From Desulfuromonadaceae bacterium (GTDB taxonomy: Bacteria; Desulfobacterota; Desulfuromonadia; Geobacterales; Pseudopelobacteraceae), in the NCBI GenBank assembly GCA_028712075.1, contig JAQTQX010000008.1, positions 62,001 to 126,000 of the forward strand: DNA of 64,000 nucleotides. Reading direction: 5' to 3'. Positions 27,573 through 36,315 of this stretch are shown here, piece by piece. Under the pieces are notes generated by a model that was given only the letters and a program-made list of their open reading frames with translations, was not told the origin of the DNA and searched no databases. Position 1 is the first letter of the stretch. Each line of letters starts with the position of its first letter. Both the position numbers and the translations under genes were made by a program.

Positions 27573-28597
27573 GGTGATGAACCGAATTCTCGTACGGCGT
27601 CTATCATGGCCCGGATGTTGGCCTCCGGTATGGCCAGCGGCATGACCAGCGTGCCGAAAAAGAAACGACCTCCCGGCATTCCGGCCTTCAGCATCGTCCG
27701 CACCTCTTCTCGCACCTGTTGCGGCGCCCGGGCAACCAGCCGGATATCGTTGATGACGCCGGCACAAAGGGCACGACCGGCAATAATCCGCTTCCCTTCG
27801 CTGATAGCATCCATCGGGCTCAGGTAATAGGTTGCAATACCGGTTTCGGTGATGACCCGCTCAAGGACAGAATTCATGCGGGCTCCGCCGCAGTAATAGA
27901 CAATCCCCGCTGTTCCCCCCTCCTCAAGATCACGTTTCATCCAGGGGAGCGACAGGTTTTCAAAGAAAGTTAACGGGACAACATCGGTGGAGCCAAACGG
28001 ATTTGAGTAAACAAGAATATCCGCTCCCTCGGCGCGGTAGGCGGCGGCCTGACGACGGAAGAAAAGAGAGCACTTCTCCAGAAGTTCATCACGCACCTCC
28101 GGTGGACCGGTGAACAACAGCTCTATCCACTTTTCCATGCCCATGAGAATGGCCGGCAACGTCATTGATGCAGTGAGGTAAGCGCAGACAGGATAGCGAC
28201 CACCAGTTTCACGGCGCAGAATGCGCAGACATTTCCGCGTTTCGGCAAAGGCGGGATGATCGACTATGTTGTCAGGAATCTGCAAATCATGAATGTCGTC
28301 ATACGTTTTTAAAACCAGATGGCCGACGTTTGGTGGACCATTATCGGCATAGATAATATGGCGGCAGCCCAGCAACTCCGCCTCCTTGCCGACATAAAAA
28401 AGGCTCCAGAGGTTATCGTGCCCAAACCGTTTCAGCATCTTGAGCTGCGCTTCTGCGACATGGCTGCCGTCCGAAAAATACTCCTTCGGTGACATGCCCA
28501 GCTCTTGGGCTCCCTGGTCAATGAGGTTGCAGAACAGAGGAATGCAATCCGGAGTGCCGCCTGCAGCCACTGTTGCCAGCCGCTCCAGTGGCGTCAT
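27566..28597 (-). CDS. Uroporphyrinogen decarboxylase/MtaA-like protein with incomplete zinc site
   Basis: A 343-aa UroD/MtaA-superfamily TIM barrel. The site that is His-x-Cys in zinc methyltransferases reads Y234-Y-C236-G here, so Cys remains but His is Tyr. The C-terminal site reads FFGTLVMPLAIPEANI without the usual Cys. It therefore differs both from canonical MtaA/MtbA and from its counterpart at 19757, which keeps His but lost both Cys. It overlaps the corrinoid gene upstream by 4 nt (ATGA) and the DUF1638 gene downstream by 7 nt. A methyl-transfer role is possible only with altered metal chemistry; a binding or regulatory role is equally plausible. Confidence 0.88.
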   Translation of the reverse strand: MTPLERLATVAAGGTPDCIPLFCNLIDQGAQELGMSPKEYFSDGSHVAEAQLKMLKRFGHDNLWSLFYVGKEAELLGCRHIIYADNGPPNVGHLVLKTYDDIHDLQIPDNIVDHPAFAETRKCLRILRRETGGRYPVCAYLTASMTLPAILMGMEKWIELLFTGPPEVRDELLEKCSLFFRRQAAAYRAEGADILVYSNPFGSTDVVPLTFFENLSLPWMKRDLEEGGTAGIVYYCGGARMNSVLERVITETGIATYYLSPMDAISEGKRIIAGRALCAGVINDIRLVARAPQQVREEVRTMLKAGMPGGRFFFGTLVMPLAIPEANIRAMIDAVREFGSSPW

Positions 28598-29256
28598 GAG
28601 TGTACCTCCCGCAGAAGGTGTTTAACAACTGCGCCGGCCTCCAGTGCGGTTTCCGCCCAGGCATCGGCGCCAACAGTGCGGTACAGCTGATTATCATAAC
28701 GATAGGGTGCTCCCCCGACAATGATCCTGATCCGCTTCTCAAGGCCACGCTCCTGCAGAATACGGCGAACCTTGCGACAGCCGTTGTCACCTGTGGCTGT
28801 ATGCATCATCATCGATGATATGCCGATGATGGAAGCGTTCCGGGCAAGAACCTCTTCGACAAAATGGACGGGATCAACATTCAGCCCAAGATCCACGACA
28901 TCAATCATCTGTGCTTTGAGACAGCCTGAAACGATGCGCTTGCCCAGACCGTGAAAATCACCACTGGACGTGCCAATAACCATGCGCCCCACGATGTTCG
29001 GGGGTGAAGAAAACCGGCTCATCATCTCGTCTGTGACTTCGGCGGCAATCTGCGACGCCATGAAATGCTGTGCCAGGCTCACCCCTTGTGCCCCCCGCAA
29101 GCGGGGAATCATCCCCTCGAGCGCCGGTACAACAATGCCAAATACCACCTGTTCCGGGGTGACCCCCTCCGCGAGAGCATCATGAACAACCTGTATGGCC
29201 AACGCACGATCGGTATCAAAGACCGCTTCGTTGTACTGCCGCACAAATTTTTCCAT
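28594..29256 (-). CDS. Corrinoid (B12-binding) protein, MtbC/MttC type
   Basis: A 220-aa corrinoid protein with an N-terminal helical cap and a B12-binding domain carrying D100-F-H102-G-L-G105, IIGISSMMMHT and VGGAPY. It is the counterpart of the protein at 19083. The ATG at 29256 has GGAG six bases upstream; thirteen upstream codons are open but unsupported. It is first in a five-gene operon whose members all overlap (4, 7, 4 and 34 nt). A sigma-70-like promoter lies about 50 bp upstream, back to back with the dcw promoter. Confidence 0.92.
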   Translation of the reverse strand: MEKFVRQYNEAVFDTDRALAIQVVHDALAEGVTPEQVVFGIVVPALEGMIPRLRGAQGVSLAQHFMASQIAAEVTDEMMSRFSSPPNIVGRMVIGTSSGDFHGLGKRIVSGCLKAQMIDVVDLGLNVDPVHFVEEVLARNASIIGISSMMMHTATGDNGCRKVRRILQERGLEKRIRIIVGGAPYRYDNQLYRTVGADAWAETALEAGAVVKHLLREVHS

Positions 29257-29307
29257 ACTGTCTCCGATCCGCACACCGCACCCGACGCGTAACACAACGA
29301 TACCGGA

Positions 29308-29335
29308 AGTGTAGCAGATGTTTTCCGTTATTCAA
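29308..29335 (-). promoter_or_regulatory. Possible sigma-70 promoter of the minus-strand corrinoid operon
   Basis: On the minus strand TTGAAT (29335-29330) and TACACT (29313-29308) are 16 bases apart, about 50 bp before the corrinoid start. I saw no cobalamin riboswitch between it and the gene. Confidence 0.4.
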
Positions 29336-29463
29336 TGTGACGTCTGAATATTCAGGCGACATGAAGAATGGCCGCTATCAGCCTGGAACATCGAATATCC
29401 ACCACAAGCCGTCGCTACTTCATGGCATCTGCACGAAATCCCCTACAAAATTCATATTTTATA

Positions 29464-29492
29464 TTGACACGGGACTTGACCACCGGTATAAG
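29464..29492 (+). promoter_or_regulatory. Sigma-70 promoter of the dcw cluster
   Basis: TTGACA at 29464-29469 and TATAAG at 29487-29492 are separated by exactly 17 bases, a near-consensus vegetative promoter. It is 58 bp upstream of mraZ, and the MraZ repeats begin 11 bp after the -10 box. Confidence 0.8.
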
Positions 29493-29502
29493 TTCCCATA
29501 TT

Positions 29503-29527
29503 GTGGAAAAAAGTGGAATATTGTGGA
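29503..29527 (+). promoter_or_regulatory. MraZ operator: three GTGGA repeats spaced by 5 bp
   Basis: GTGGA occurs at 29503, 29513 and 29523, a strict 10-bp period. MraZ of other bacteria binds tandem repeats of this kind (TGGGA with 5-bp spacers in Escherichia coli) at its own promoter. Their position just after the -10 box fits autorepression by blocking initiation. Confidence 0.8.
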
Positions 29528-29549
29528 ATATATCACCAAAGAGGCGCCC

Positions 29550-30026
29550 ATGTTCAGGGGAATATTCGGGACAACTATAGACACCAAGGGGCGCACCAGC
29601 CTGCCTTCCAAATTCCGCGAAACACTTGTTGAGGAATATGGCGACGAGCGGTTTTTCCTGACCAATTCGGTCCCGGTTGATCTGGGTGGCGGCCTGTTCA
29701 GTTCAGGCCTGCTCATTTTTCCTTACAAGGCATGGTTTATTTTCGAGGAAACTTTCAGAGCCAGCAAGGGGCTGACATCCGAGCAGCGTAACAACATCAT
29801 ATACACCATCATCTCTCCGGCACAGGAGTGCTGCGCCGACAAACTGGGACGTTTCCTGATTTCACCCAGCTTCCGCAAAAGAGCATCCCTGGACCGTGAA
29901 ATCCAGTTCGTCAGTAAAATAGATAAAATTGAGATCTGGAGCATGGCCGAGTGGGAGAAAGTGGATGCCCAAAACGTCAACAAGTTCCCCATTCACACTG
30001 AAGCTGCTGCGGAGCTTGGTCTGTAG
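29550..30026 (+). CDS. mraZ: Transcriptional regulator MraZ
   Basis: A 158-aa DNA-binding protein with two SpoVT/AbrB-like repeats. The first is near 1-60 ([22 protein letters not shown]) and the second near 85-140 ([18 protein letters not shown]). It forms ring-shaped oligomers that repress the dcw promoter. The ATG at 29550 has AGAGG six bases before it; the longer open frame crosses the promoter and operator and is not the gene. The TAG stop shares one base with the GTG of rsmH. Confidence 0.94.
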   Translation: MFRGIFGTTIDTKGRTSLPSKFRETLVEEYGDERFFLTNSVPVDLGGGLFSSGLLIFPYKAWFIFEETFRASKGLTSEQRNNIIYTIISPAQECCADKLGRFLISPSFRKRASLDREIQFVSKIDKIEIWSMAEWEKVDAQNVNKFPIHTEAAAELGL

Positions 30027-30991
30027 TGGGAGAATTTCATCATCTTTCGGTACTGCCTGATGAAGTCATCCGTTTTCTGGCACCGACCGACGGCAGGACA
30101 TATCTGGACGGCACGCTCGGTGGCGGCGGTCACACAGCCCTGATCCTTGAAAAAGCACCCAAAGCGGTGGTGGTCGGCACTGACCGCGACCAATCGGCGT
30201 TGACCGCTGCGGGGACACGGTTGGCGGCATACCGCGAGCAGATCCGCCTGGTTCATGGTGACTTTGCCGATGTTTCCGAACATCTTCGCCATCTTGGCAT
30301 AGCAACATTGGATGGTTTTATCCTCGATCTGGGGGTTTCGTCGCATCAGCTGGATACGAGGGAACGGGGCTTCAGTTTTCAACAGGATGCCCCGCTGGAT
30401 ATGCGGATGGACAGTAGCAGCGGCGAAACGGCGGCAGATCTGGTCAATCATCTTCCTGAAGGTGAGCTGGAACGGATTCTTCTGCGGTACGGCGAGGAAC
30501 GCTGGGCAAAACGGATTGCCTCTTTCATTGTTAAAGAGCGAGCCGAGACGCCGATAACAACGACATTCCGGCTGGTGGATATCATCAAGGGGGCAGTTCC
30601 GAAGGCCAAGTGGGACGAACGGATTCATCCTGCCACCCGAACGTTTCAGGCGCTTCGTATTGCGGTCAACACCGAACTGGACAGCCTGGAGCGCGGCATG
30701 CGAGCGGCTCTTGACCTGCTGAAGCCGGGCGGGATGGCGGTCGTTATTTCGTTCCACTCGCTGGAAGACAGGATCGTCAAACACATCTTCAGGGAATACG
30801 CCGAAGGATGTACCTGCCCCCGTCAGCTGCCGGTGTGCGTGTGTGGCAGACAGCCACGGCTGAAGATACTTACCGGTCGTCCCGTAACGGCGACTCCGGC
30901 GGAAATAGAGCTGAATCCTCGCGCACGTAGCGCCAAACTTCGGGCTGCAGAAAAATTGTCGGACAGGTCGGACAAGTCAGGAGGAAATTAG
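30026..30991 (+). CDS. rsmH: 16S rRNA (cytosine(1402)-N(4))-methyltransferase RsmH
   Basis: A 321-aa SAM-dependent methyltransferase (MraW) that modifies C1402 in the ribosomal P-site. It shows [13 protein letters not shown] at the N-terminus, the SAM motif [20 protein letters not shown], and the C-terminal [11 protein letters not shown] and [14 protein letters not shown]. Translation starts at GTG, whose G is the last base of the mraZ TAG stop, so the two are coupled. Three bases separate it from ftsL. Confidence 0.97.
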   Translation: MGEFHHLSVLPDEVIRFLAPTDGRTYLDGTLGGGGHTALILEKAPKAVVVGTDRDQSALTAAGTRLAAYREQIRLVHGDFADVSEHLRHLGIATLDGFILDLGVSSHQLDTRERGFSFQQDAPLDMRMDSSSGETAADLVNHLPEGELERILLRYGEERWAKRIASFIVKERAETPITTTFRLVDIIKGAVPKAKWDERIHPATRTFQALRIAVNTELDSLERGMRAALDLLKPGGMAVVISFHSLEDRIVKHIFREYAEGCTCPRQLPVCVCGRQPRLKILTGRPVTATPAEIELNPRARSAKLRAAEKLSDRSDKSGGN

Positions 30992-30993
30992 TC

Positions 30994-31335
30994 ATGGCAC
31001 AGGCACGAACAGATTACACTAAAGTCGCCGCACCACCGGTGCTTGGCGGGTTAGATGCGGCACCACATCGCATTGACCTGTTTAAGTATCTCATGATCTG
31101 CATGATCGTATTTACGATCGTCTCTGTTTTTCATGTCTGGTCCCGCTTCAAACTCGTTGATCTTAATCTTCAGGTATCAGAAATCAGCCGACAGTTGCAT
31201 GAGGCCGAGCAGGAACAAAAACGGCTGAAACTTGAGGCTGCTTCGCTCATGGCGCCGGCCCGTATTGAGATGATCGCCAAAAACGATCTGGGGCTGGCTC
31301 TCCCGACAAAACAACAGATCATACAGGTACGATGA
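30994..31335 (+). CDS. ftsL: Cell division protein FtsL
   Basis: A 113-aa bitopic membrane protein. A cytoplasmic tail of about 25 residues precedes one TM helix (about 29-46), then a periplasmic coiled coil (about 52-90) and a short C-terminus. FtsL bridges FtsQ/FtsB to FtsW/FtsI in the divisome. Sequence identity in this family is low, and the call rests on topology plus position between rsmH and ftsI. GGAGG precedes the ATG, and the stop overlaps the ftsI start by 4 nt. Confidence 0.88.
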   Translation: MAQARTDYTKVAAPPVLGGLDAAPHRIDLFKYLMICMIVFTIVSVFHVWSRFKLVDLNLQVSEISRQLHEAEQEQKRLKLEAASLMAPARIEMIAKNDLGLALPTKQQIIQVR

Positions 31336-33299
31336 AAGACGATCGCGAAAAATGGGCCCGCATCCGGATCATCATGATCGGGACGGTGTTCAGTCTGCTG
31401 TTTCTAATCGTGGTAGGCAGGGCCTTCTACCTGCAAATCCTCCAGCACGAAGAGCTTGTCAAAAAAGCGGACAAGCAGCATATGCATAAAGTCGATCTCA
31501 CCCCGGCGCGAGGCAGCATCCTTGATCGCAACGGTACAACGCTGGCTGAATCCATTCACATGGATTCCTGTTATGCGGAGCCGCGGCGCATCAAGAATGT
31601 TGCCGGTACGGCCGGCCTGTTGGCGCCGATTTTGGGCGTCCAGAAACGAGAGCTGATTAACAGACTCTCCGTCAACAAATCGTTTATCTGGCTGGAACGA
31701 TGGCTGGCACCGGAAAGCGTGCAGCATATCAAGGAACTGAAGCTGACCGGTATCGGGTTCGTCCCTGAATCAAAGCGTTTCTATCCCAACAAGGAAATTG
31801 CCGCGCATGTAATCGGTTTTACCGGAACGGACCCAAACGGGTTGGAGGGAATCGAACTTAAGTACGACAGTACAATTCTTGGCAATACCGGCTACATGAT
31901 TACGGAACGAGACGCACTTGGCCGGAGCATTACGGTAAAAAGTACCCTCGTAAAGAATTCATCTCCCGGGAAAAGTATCGTTCTTACGCTTGATAAAACC
32001 ATTCAGTTTATTGCTGAGAAAGAGCTTACAAAGGCGGTGCTTGAGAGCAATGCAAAGGGAGGCATGGCACTGGTGATGGAGTCGGAAACCGGTAAGGTGC
32101 TTGCTATGGCGAACTACCCCACGTTCAATCCGAACGCATTTTCACACTATTCACTTTCTCAACTGCGCAACCATATTGTTACAGACAGTTTTGAACCGGG
32201 CTCAACGTTCAAAATATTTACCATTGCGGCCGCACTTGATTCAGGCATCATCAAGCCGACTGATGTCTATAACTGTGAAAACGGCACGTATCGGGTGGCA
32301 GATCGTATTATTCACGATGACCATCCCTATTCACACCTGAACGTCTCGGAAATAATCAAATATTCGAGTAATATCGGCACCACAAAAATAGGCACCAAAT
32401 TGGGTAAGGAGAAACTGTCTGGTTATCTGCACAACTTCGGCTTCGGCACACGCACCGGCATTGATCTGCCTGGCGAATCACCAGGAAATCTGAAACACAA
32501 TTGGTATGGCGTCGACCTGGCGACCATTTCATTCGGCCAGGGTGTGAGCGTCTCAGTGATTCAGTTGGGTACGGCACTCTCTGCTGTTGCCAACGGCGGC
32601 GTCCTTATGAGACCGTATCTGGTTGATCAAATTCTTGATGACACCGGTGCAACCATACAGAAATTTGAACCACAGACCGTACGGCGCGTTATTTCACAAG
32701 AAACGGCACAGAAAGTCACGAAAATGATGGAGACCGTCACCGGACCGGGCGGCACCGGTACCAACGCCGCACTTGACGGTTTCAGAGTTGCGGGAAAAAC
32801 AGGCACAGCACAGAAGGTCGATCCGGTGAGTCGGACCTATTCCTTGACGCGGCGGATCGGCTCATTCGCGGGATTTGTACCTGCGGACAACCCGAAGCTG
32901 ACGATAGTCGTCATTATTGATGAACCCCAGGGGGTCAAATACGGCGGTGTTGTTGCCGCCCCCACATTTCGCACGATTGCGCAGAAAACACTGGCATACC
33001 TGAACATACAGCCGAACCTTCCGACAAAAACGGCAGCCAGGCAGCCTGACGTAAAAGTTCCGGATCCACCGCCCGACGAGCAACTGTCAGATGAAGAAAT
33101 AGCAGAAATGCCCGGCAAAGGTGAAGTTATGCCAAATTTCAGGGGCATGAGCATGCGCCGGGTACTGCAGGTTATGGAAAAGCGCAAATTGAATATCCGC
33201 TTGATCGGCAGTGGGCGGGCCACAGAGCAAAGCCCACCGTTCGGGCACGCGATCCGGAACTCCGATGAAGTCTGGATCAAATTTGCCCCTTCCGCGTAA
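31332..33299 (+). CDS. ftsI: Septal penicillin-binding protein (class B transpeptidase) with C-terminal PASTA domain
   Basis: A 655-aa monofunctional transpeptidase that cross-links septal peptidoglycan. One TM helix lies at about 11-33, the pedestal domain contains PARGSILDRNG, and the catalytic motifs are S291-T-F-K, S345-S-N and K489-T-G. A PASTA domain occupies about 595-650 (MPNFRGMSMRRVLQVM), after a Pro-rich linker. E. coli FtsI lacks a PASTA domain, but Gram-positive PBPs and many deltaproteobacterial homologues have one. It overlaps ftsL by 4 nt. Confidence 0.95.
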   Translation: MKDDREKWARIRIIMIGTVFSLLFLIVVGRAFYLQILQHEELVKKADKQHMHKVDLTPARGSILDRNGTTLAESIHMDSCYAEPRRIKNVAGTAGLLAPILGVQKRELINRLSVNKSFIWLERWLAPESVQHIKELKLTGIGFVPESKRFYPNKEIAAHVIGFTGTDPNGLEGIELKYDSTILGNTGYMITERDALGRSITVKSTLVKNSSPGKSIVLTLDKTIQFIAEKELTKAVLESNAKGGMALVMESETGKVLAMANYPTFNPNAFSHYSLSQLRNHIVTDSFEPGSTFKIFTIAAALDSGIIKPTDVYNCENGTYRVADRIIHDDHPYSHLNVSEIIKYSSNIGTTKIGTKLGKEKLSGYLHNFGFGTRTGIDLPGESPGNLKHNWYGVDLATISFGQGVSVSVIQLGTALSAVANGGVLMRPYLVDQILDDTGATIQKFEPQTVRRVISQETAQKVTKMMETVTGPGGTGTNAALDGFRVAGKTGTAQKVDPVSRTYSLTRRIGSFAGFVPADNPKLTIVVIIDEPQGVKYGGVVAAPTFRTIAQKTLAYLNIQPNLPTKTAARQPDVKVPDPPPDEQLSDEEIAEMPGKGEVMPNFRGMSMRRVLQVMEKRKLNIRLIGSGRATEQSPPFGHAIRNSDEVWIKFAPSA

Positions 33300-33310
33300 T
33301 GGAGCAACCG

Positions 33311-33330
33311 CCTGCCGGGCAACCGGCAGG
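33311..33330 (+). promoter_or_regulatory. Perfect hairpin between ftsI and murE
   Basis: CCTGCCGG and CCGGCAGG form an 8-bp stem with a GCAA tetraloop. It lies 12 bp after the ftsI stop and is followed by a broken T-rich stretch. It could attenuate transcription or stabilise the processed ftsI 3' end. The T-run is too interrupted for a confident terminator call. Confidence 0.5.
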
Positions 33331-33355
33331 TTTCACCGTTTTTACTGGAGAATGC

Positions 33356-34918
33356 ATGAAGCTGTCCGAACTGCGTGCCATACTGCCTGAATCAGAAACT
33401 CACGGCGATACAGCTGTTTCGATCGAGAATCTTGCCTGTGACTCGCGGGCGGTTCAGCCGGGCACCCTGTATTTCGCCCTGCGCGGTGTACAGGCTGATG
33501 GGCACCGCTATATTGAACAGGCCGTCACCAACGGTGCGGCAGCGGTAGTTCTTGAGGATGTACAGTACGCACCTTCCGGAATACCCTGGATCGCAGTGGC
33601 CGACGGACGGGCCACAATGGGGCGTATTGCGGCTTATTTCAATAATGATCCGACTGCGCAGTTGCCGTTGGTCGGCATCACCGGCACAAACGGCAAGACG
33701 ACCACCACGTATCTGATTGAGGCTATACTGGCTGCAGCGGGGCAACCGGCAGCCGTACTCGGTACAATCTGTTATCGTTTTGGCACAACAACCATTCAGG
33801 CTTCTCATACGACACCTGAATCTATCGAACTGCAACGTGCACTCCGGCTATTAAAAGACGAGGGGGCACGGGCGTTTGTCATGGAGGTTTCCTCGCATGC
33901 ACTCGAACAGAAGCGGGCTGATGGCTGCCATTTCGACGTCGGAATATTCAGTAACCTGACGCGCGACCATCTGGACTACCACGGAACGATGGAACAGTAT
34001 CTGGACGCAAAATGCCGGCTCTTTTCCGAACTGCTGCGCCCAACGGCAATAAAGCAGCGGCGCCGCGCAGTTATCAATCTGGACGACCCGTATGGTGAGG
34101 TAATCGCCGGGCGTGCCGCCTGTCCGGTGATAACATTCGGCATCAACGGTCACTGTAATGTACGACCAATCAACGTTTCGTCAACAGATGCCGGCATCAG
34201 CGCCACCCTGATAACGCCGGCAGGAGAACTCCACTTTTCCTCAAAATTGCTTGGACGCTTCAATCTTGCCAACATTCTGGCGGCAGCAGCTGCAGGGATT
34301 GCTCTTGAGCTGCCACTGCAGGCGATCAAACACGGCATTGAACAGCATACAACCGTTCCGGGCCGCATGGAACGCGTGGAAAACCGGCATGGCGTTATTT
34401 GCCTGGTCGATTACGCCCATACAGGTGATGCCCTGGAGAACGTTCTTGCCACTATCAAGGAGATCGCGACAGCCAGAATCATCACCGTCTTCGGCTGTGG
34501 TGGTGACCGTGACAACGGCAAGCGCCCGATCATGGGGAAAATAGCTGCTGCCATGAGCGACCTGGCAATAGTCACTTCCGATAATCCACGCACTGAAGAT
34601 CCGCTCGTTATACTTGAACAGGTTAAAGCCGGTATTACGGCCATACACACAGCCCTTCAGCGAGAGGGAAGCAGCGATGGCGGGGTTATCCGTGAATATT
34701 CAGCCGATGAACTGACTGATGGTTTCTCTGACAAAGGCTTTGTCGTTATGGAAAACCGGTGGGACGCTATCCGATGTGCTATCCATCTTGCCCGCCCCGG
34801 TGATATTGTTTTGCTTGCGGGCAAGGGGCACGAGGATTACCAGATTATCGGAACGGCCAAGTACCATTTTGATGATCGCGAGGAAGCGGCTGCGGCCTTC
34901 TTGGAGAAAGGTGCATGA
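33356..34918 (+). CDS. murE: UDP-N-acetylmuramoyl-L-alanyl-D-glutamate--2,6-diaminopimelate ligase
   Basis: A 520-aa Mur ligase adding the third stem-peptide residue. The ATP-binding site is [14 protein letters not shown], followed by TTPESIEL and EVSSHAL. The DNPRTEDP motif has Arg after DNP, typical of meso-diaminopimelate rather than lysine specificity. I chose the ATG at 33356 because GGAG lies six bases upstream; an open extension to 33299 runs through the intergenic hairpin. The stop overlaps the murF start (ATGA). Confidence 0.97.
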   Translation: MKLSELRAILPESETHGDTAVSIENLACDSRAVQPGTLYFALRGVQADGHRYIEQAVTNGAAAVVLEDVQYAPSGIPWIAVADGRATMGRIAAYFNNDPTAQLPLVGITGTNGKTTTTYLIEAILAAAGQPAAVLGTICYRFGTTTIQASHTTPESIELQRALRLLKDEGARAFVMEVSSHALEQKRADGCHFDVGIFSNLTRDHLDYHGTMEQYLDAKCRLFSELLRPTAIKQRRRAVINLDDPYGEVIAGRAACPVITFGINGHCNVRPINVSSTDAGISATLITPAGELHFSSKLLGRFNLANILAAAAAGIALELPLQAIKHGIEQHTTVPGRMERVENRHGVICLVDYAHTGDALENVLATIKEIATARIITVFGCGGDRDNGKRPIMGKIAAAMSDLAIVTSDNPRTEDPLVILEQVKAGITAIHTALQREGSSDGGVIREYSADELTDGFSDKGFVVMENRWDAIRCAIHLARPGDIVLLAGKGHEDYQIIGTAKYHFDDREEAAAAFLEKGA

Positions 34919-36312
34919 TGTTCAGCATCAACGACATAGCCGTCGCAACCGGCGGGCGGATTATGGGCCAGGCCGGCGGTGCGGTGTCTGCCATATCGAC
35001 TGATTCGCGGACCGCAGCTCCCGGACAGTTGTTCATACCGCTTCGCGGCGAACGCTTTGACGGCCATGCCTTCATTGCAGAGGTCTCCAATAACGGCGTC
35101 ACTACCGTGCTTGCGGAAGAACAGTGGCTGAAAGCGCACACGGTTCCCGATCACCTTACCTGCATAGCGGTCAAAAACTGCCTGCATGCACTCGGTGATC
35201 TGGCCACCGTCTGGCGACAACGCTTTGAAGTGCCGGTTATTGCAGTAACCGGCAGCAACGGCAAAACAACGACCAAGGAGATGCTGGCAACTATTCTTGA
35301 ACGAACCGGACCCGGCCTCAAGACAGGCGGAAATCTCAACAACCTGATAGGACTGCCGCAGATGCTGTTCCAGCTAAAGCCGGAGCATCGTTGGGCAGTG
35401 CTTGAAATGGGGATGAGTGAACCGGGTGAAATCAATCGCCTTGCGACAATTGCCGCACCGCGCGTTGGCATCGTTCTGAATGCGCTTCCGGCACACCTGC
35501 AGAGTATGGGTACCCTGGAGGCGGTTGCCGCCGCCAAAGGTGAATTGCTTCACCGTATCAGTGATGGCGGCCTGGCGGTCGTCAACGCTGACGACTCACG
35601 GGTCGCGTCTCTGTCGCAGAATGCCTCGGCCCGCAGAATAAGTTTCGGCATTGATCGTGGTGAGGTGCGTGCTCGGGACATTGAATCGCTCGGGCTCGAA
35701 GGAGAGCGTTTTCAGCTGATTACTCCGGTCGGTGACGCAATCATCAAACTGAAGGTCTGCGGCCGTCACAATATGTACAACGCACTCGCCGCTGCTGCAG
35801 CGCTTCTTGAAAAAGTTGAATTTTCGGTCATCTGTGCCGGCTTGGAGGCTTTCACCGCCTATAAAGGACGTTTTCAGATCGAACGGTTCGGCTCCATTAC
35901 GATTATTGACGATAGTTATAACGCCAATCCGGCTTCAACAAAGGCTGCACTCGAAACAATGTCGCGTGGTGCCACTGCGGGGCATCGCATAGCCGTCCTG
36001 GGTGATATGCTGGAACTCGGCGACCACGAGGCTGATGCGCATCGTGCCGTTGGAATGGTCGCAGGTCACTCTGTTGACCGCCTGTACCTGACCGGCAGTC
36101 TGATGATCAAATATGCTGCTGAGGGTGCAATGATTGCGGGTATGCCGGCAGAACAGATCATCTGCTGTCCCGACAGCAGCGACATTGCCAAACAGTTGCA
36201 TCAATCACTCGAAGCGGGCGACGTTTATCTCTTCAAGGGATCACGCGGGATGGCCATGGAAAAAGTGGCGAATGATCTGAAGGTTCTGATCGAATCAACC
36301 AAAGGGAAGTAG
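34915..36312 (+). CDS. murF: UDP-N-acetylmuramoyl-tripeptide--D-alanyl-D-alanine ligase
   Basis: A 465-aa Mur ligase that adds D-Ala-D-Ala. Motifs include SIDSRT-like substrate binding (STDSRTAAPGQLF), TGSNGKTTTKEM for ATP, LEMGMSEPGEI and DDSYNANPAS. Translation begins at ATG 34915, overlapping murE by 4 nt, with a second in-frame ATG directly after it. mraY follows after three bases. Confidence 0.97.
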   Translation: MMFSINDIAVATGGRIMGQAGGAVSAISTDSRTAAPGQLFIPLRGERFDGHAFIAEVSNNGVTTVLAEEQWLKAHTVPDHLTCIAVKNCLHALGDLATVWRQRFEVPVIAVTGSNGKTTTKEMLATILERTGPGLKTGGNLNNLIGLPQMLFQLKPEHRWAVLEMGMSEPGEINRLATIAAPRVGIVLNALPAHLQSMGTLEAVAAAKGELLHRISDGGLAVVNADDSRVASLSQNASARRISFGIDRGEVRARDIESLGLEGERFQLITPVGDAIIKLKVCGRHNMYNALAAAAALLEKVEFSVICAGLEAFTAYKGRFQIERFGSITIIDDSYNANPASTKAALETMSRGATAGHRIAVLGDMLELGDHEADAHRAVGMVAGHSVDRLYLTGSLMIKYAAEGAMIAGMPAEQIICCPDSSDIAKQLHQSLEAGDVYLFKGSRGMAMEKVANDLKVLIESTKGK

Positions 36313-36315
36313 CCC

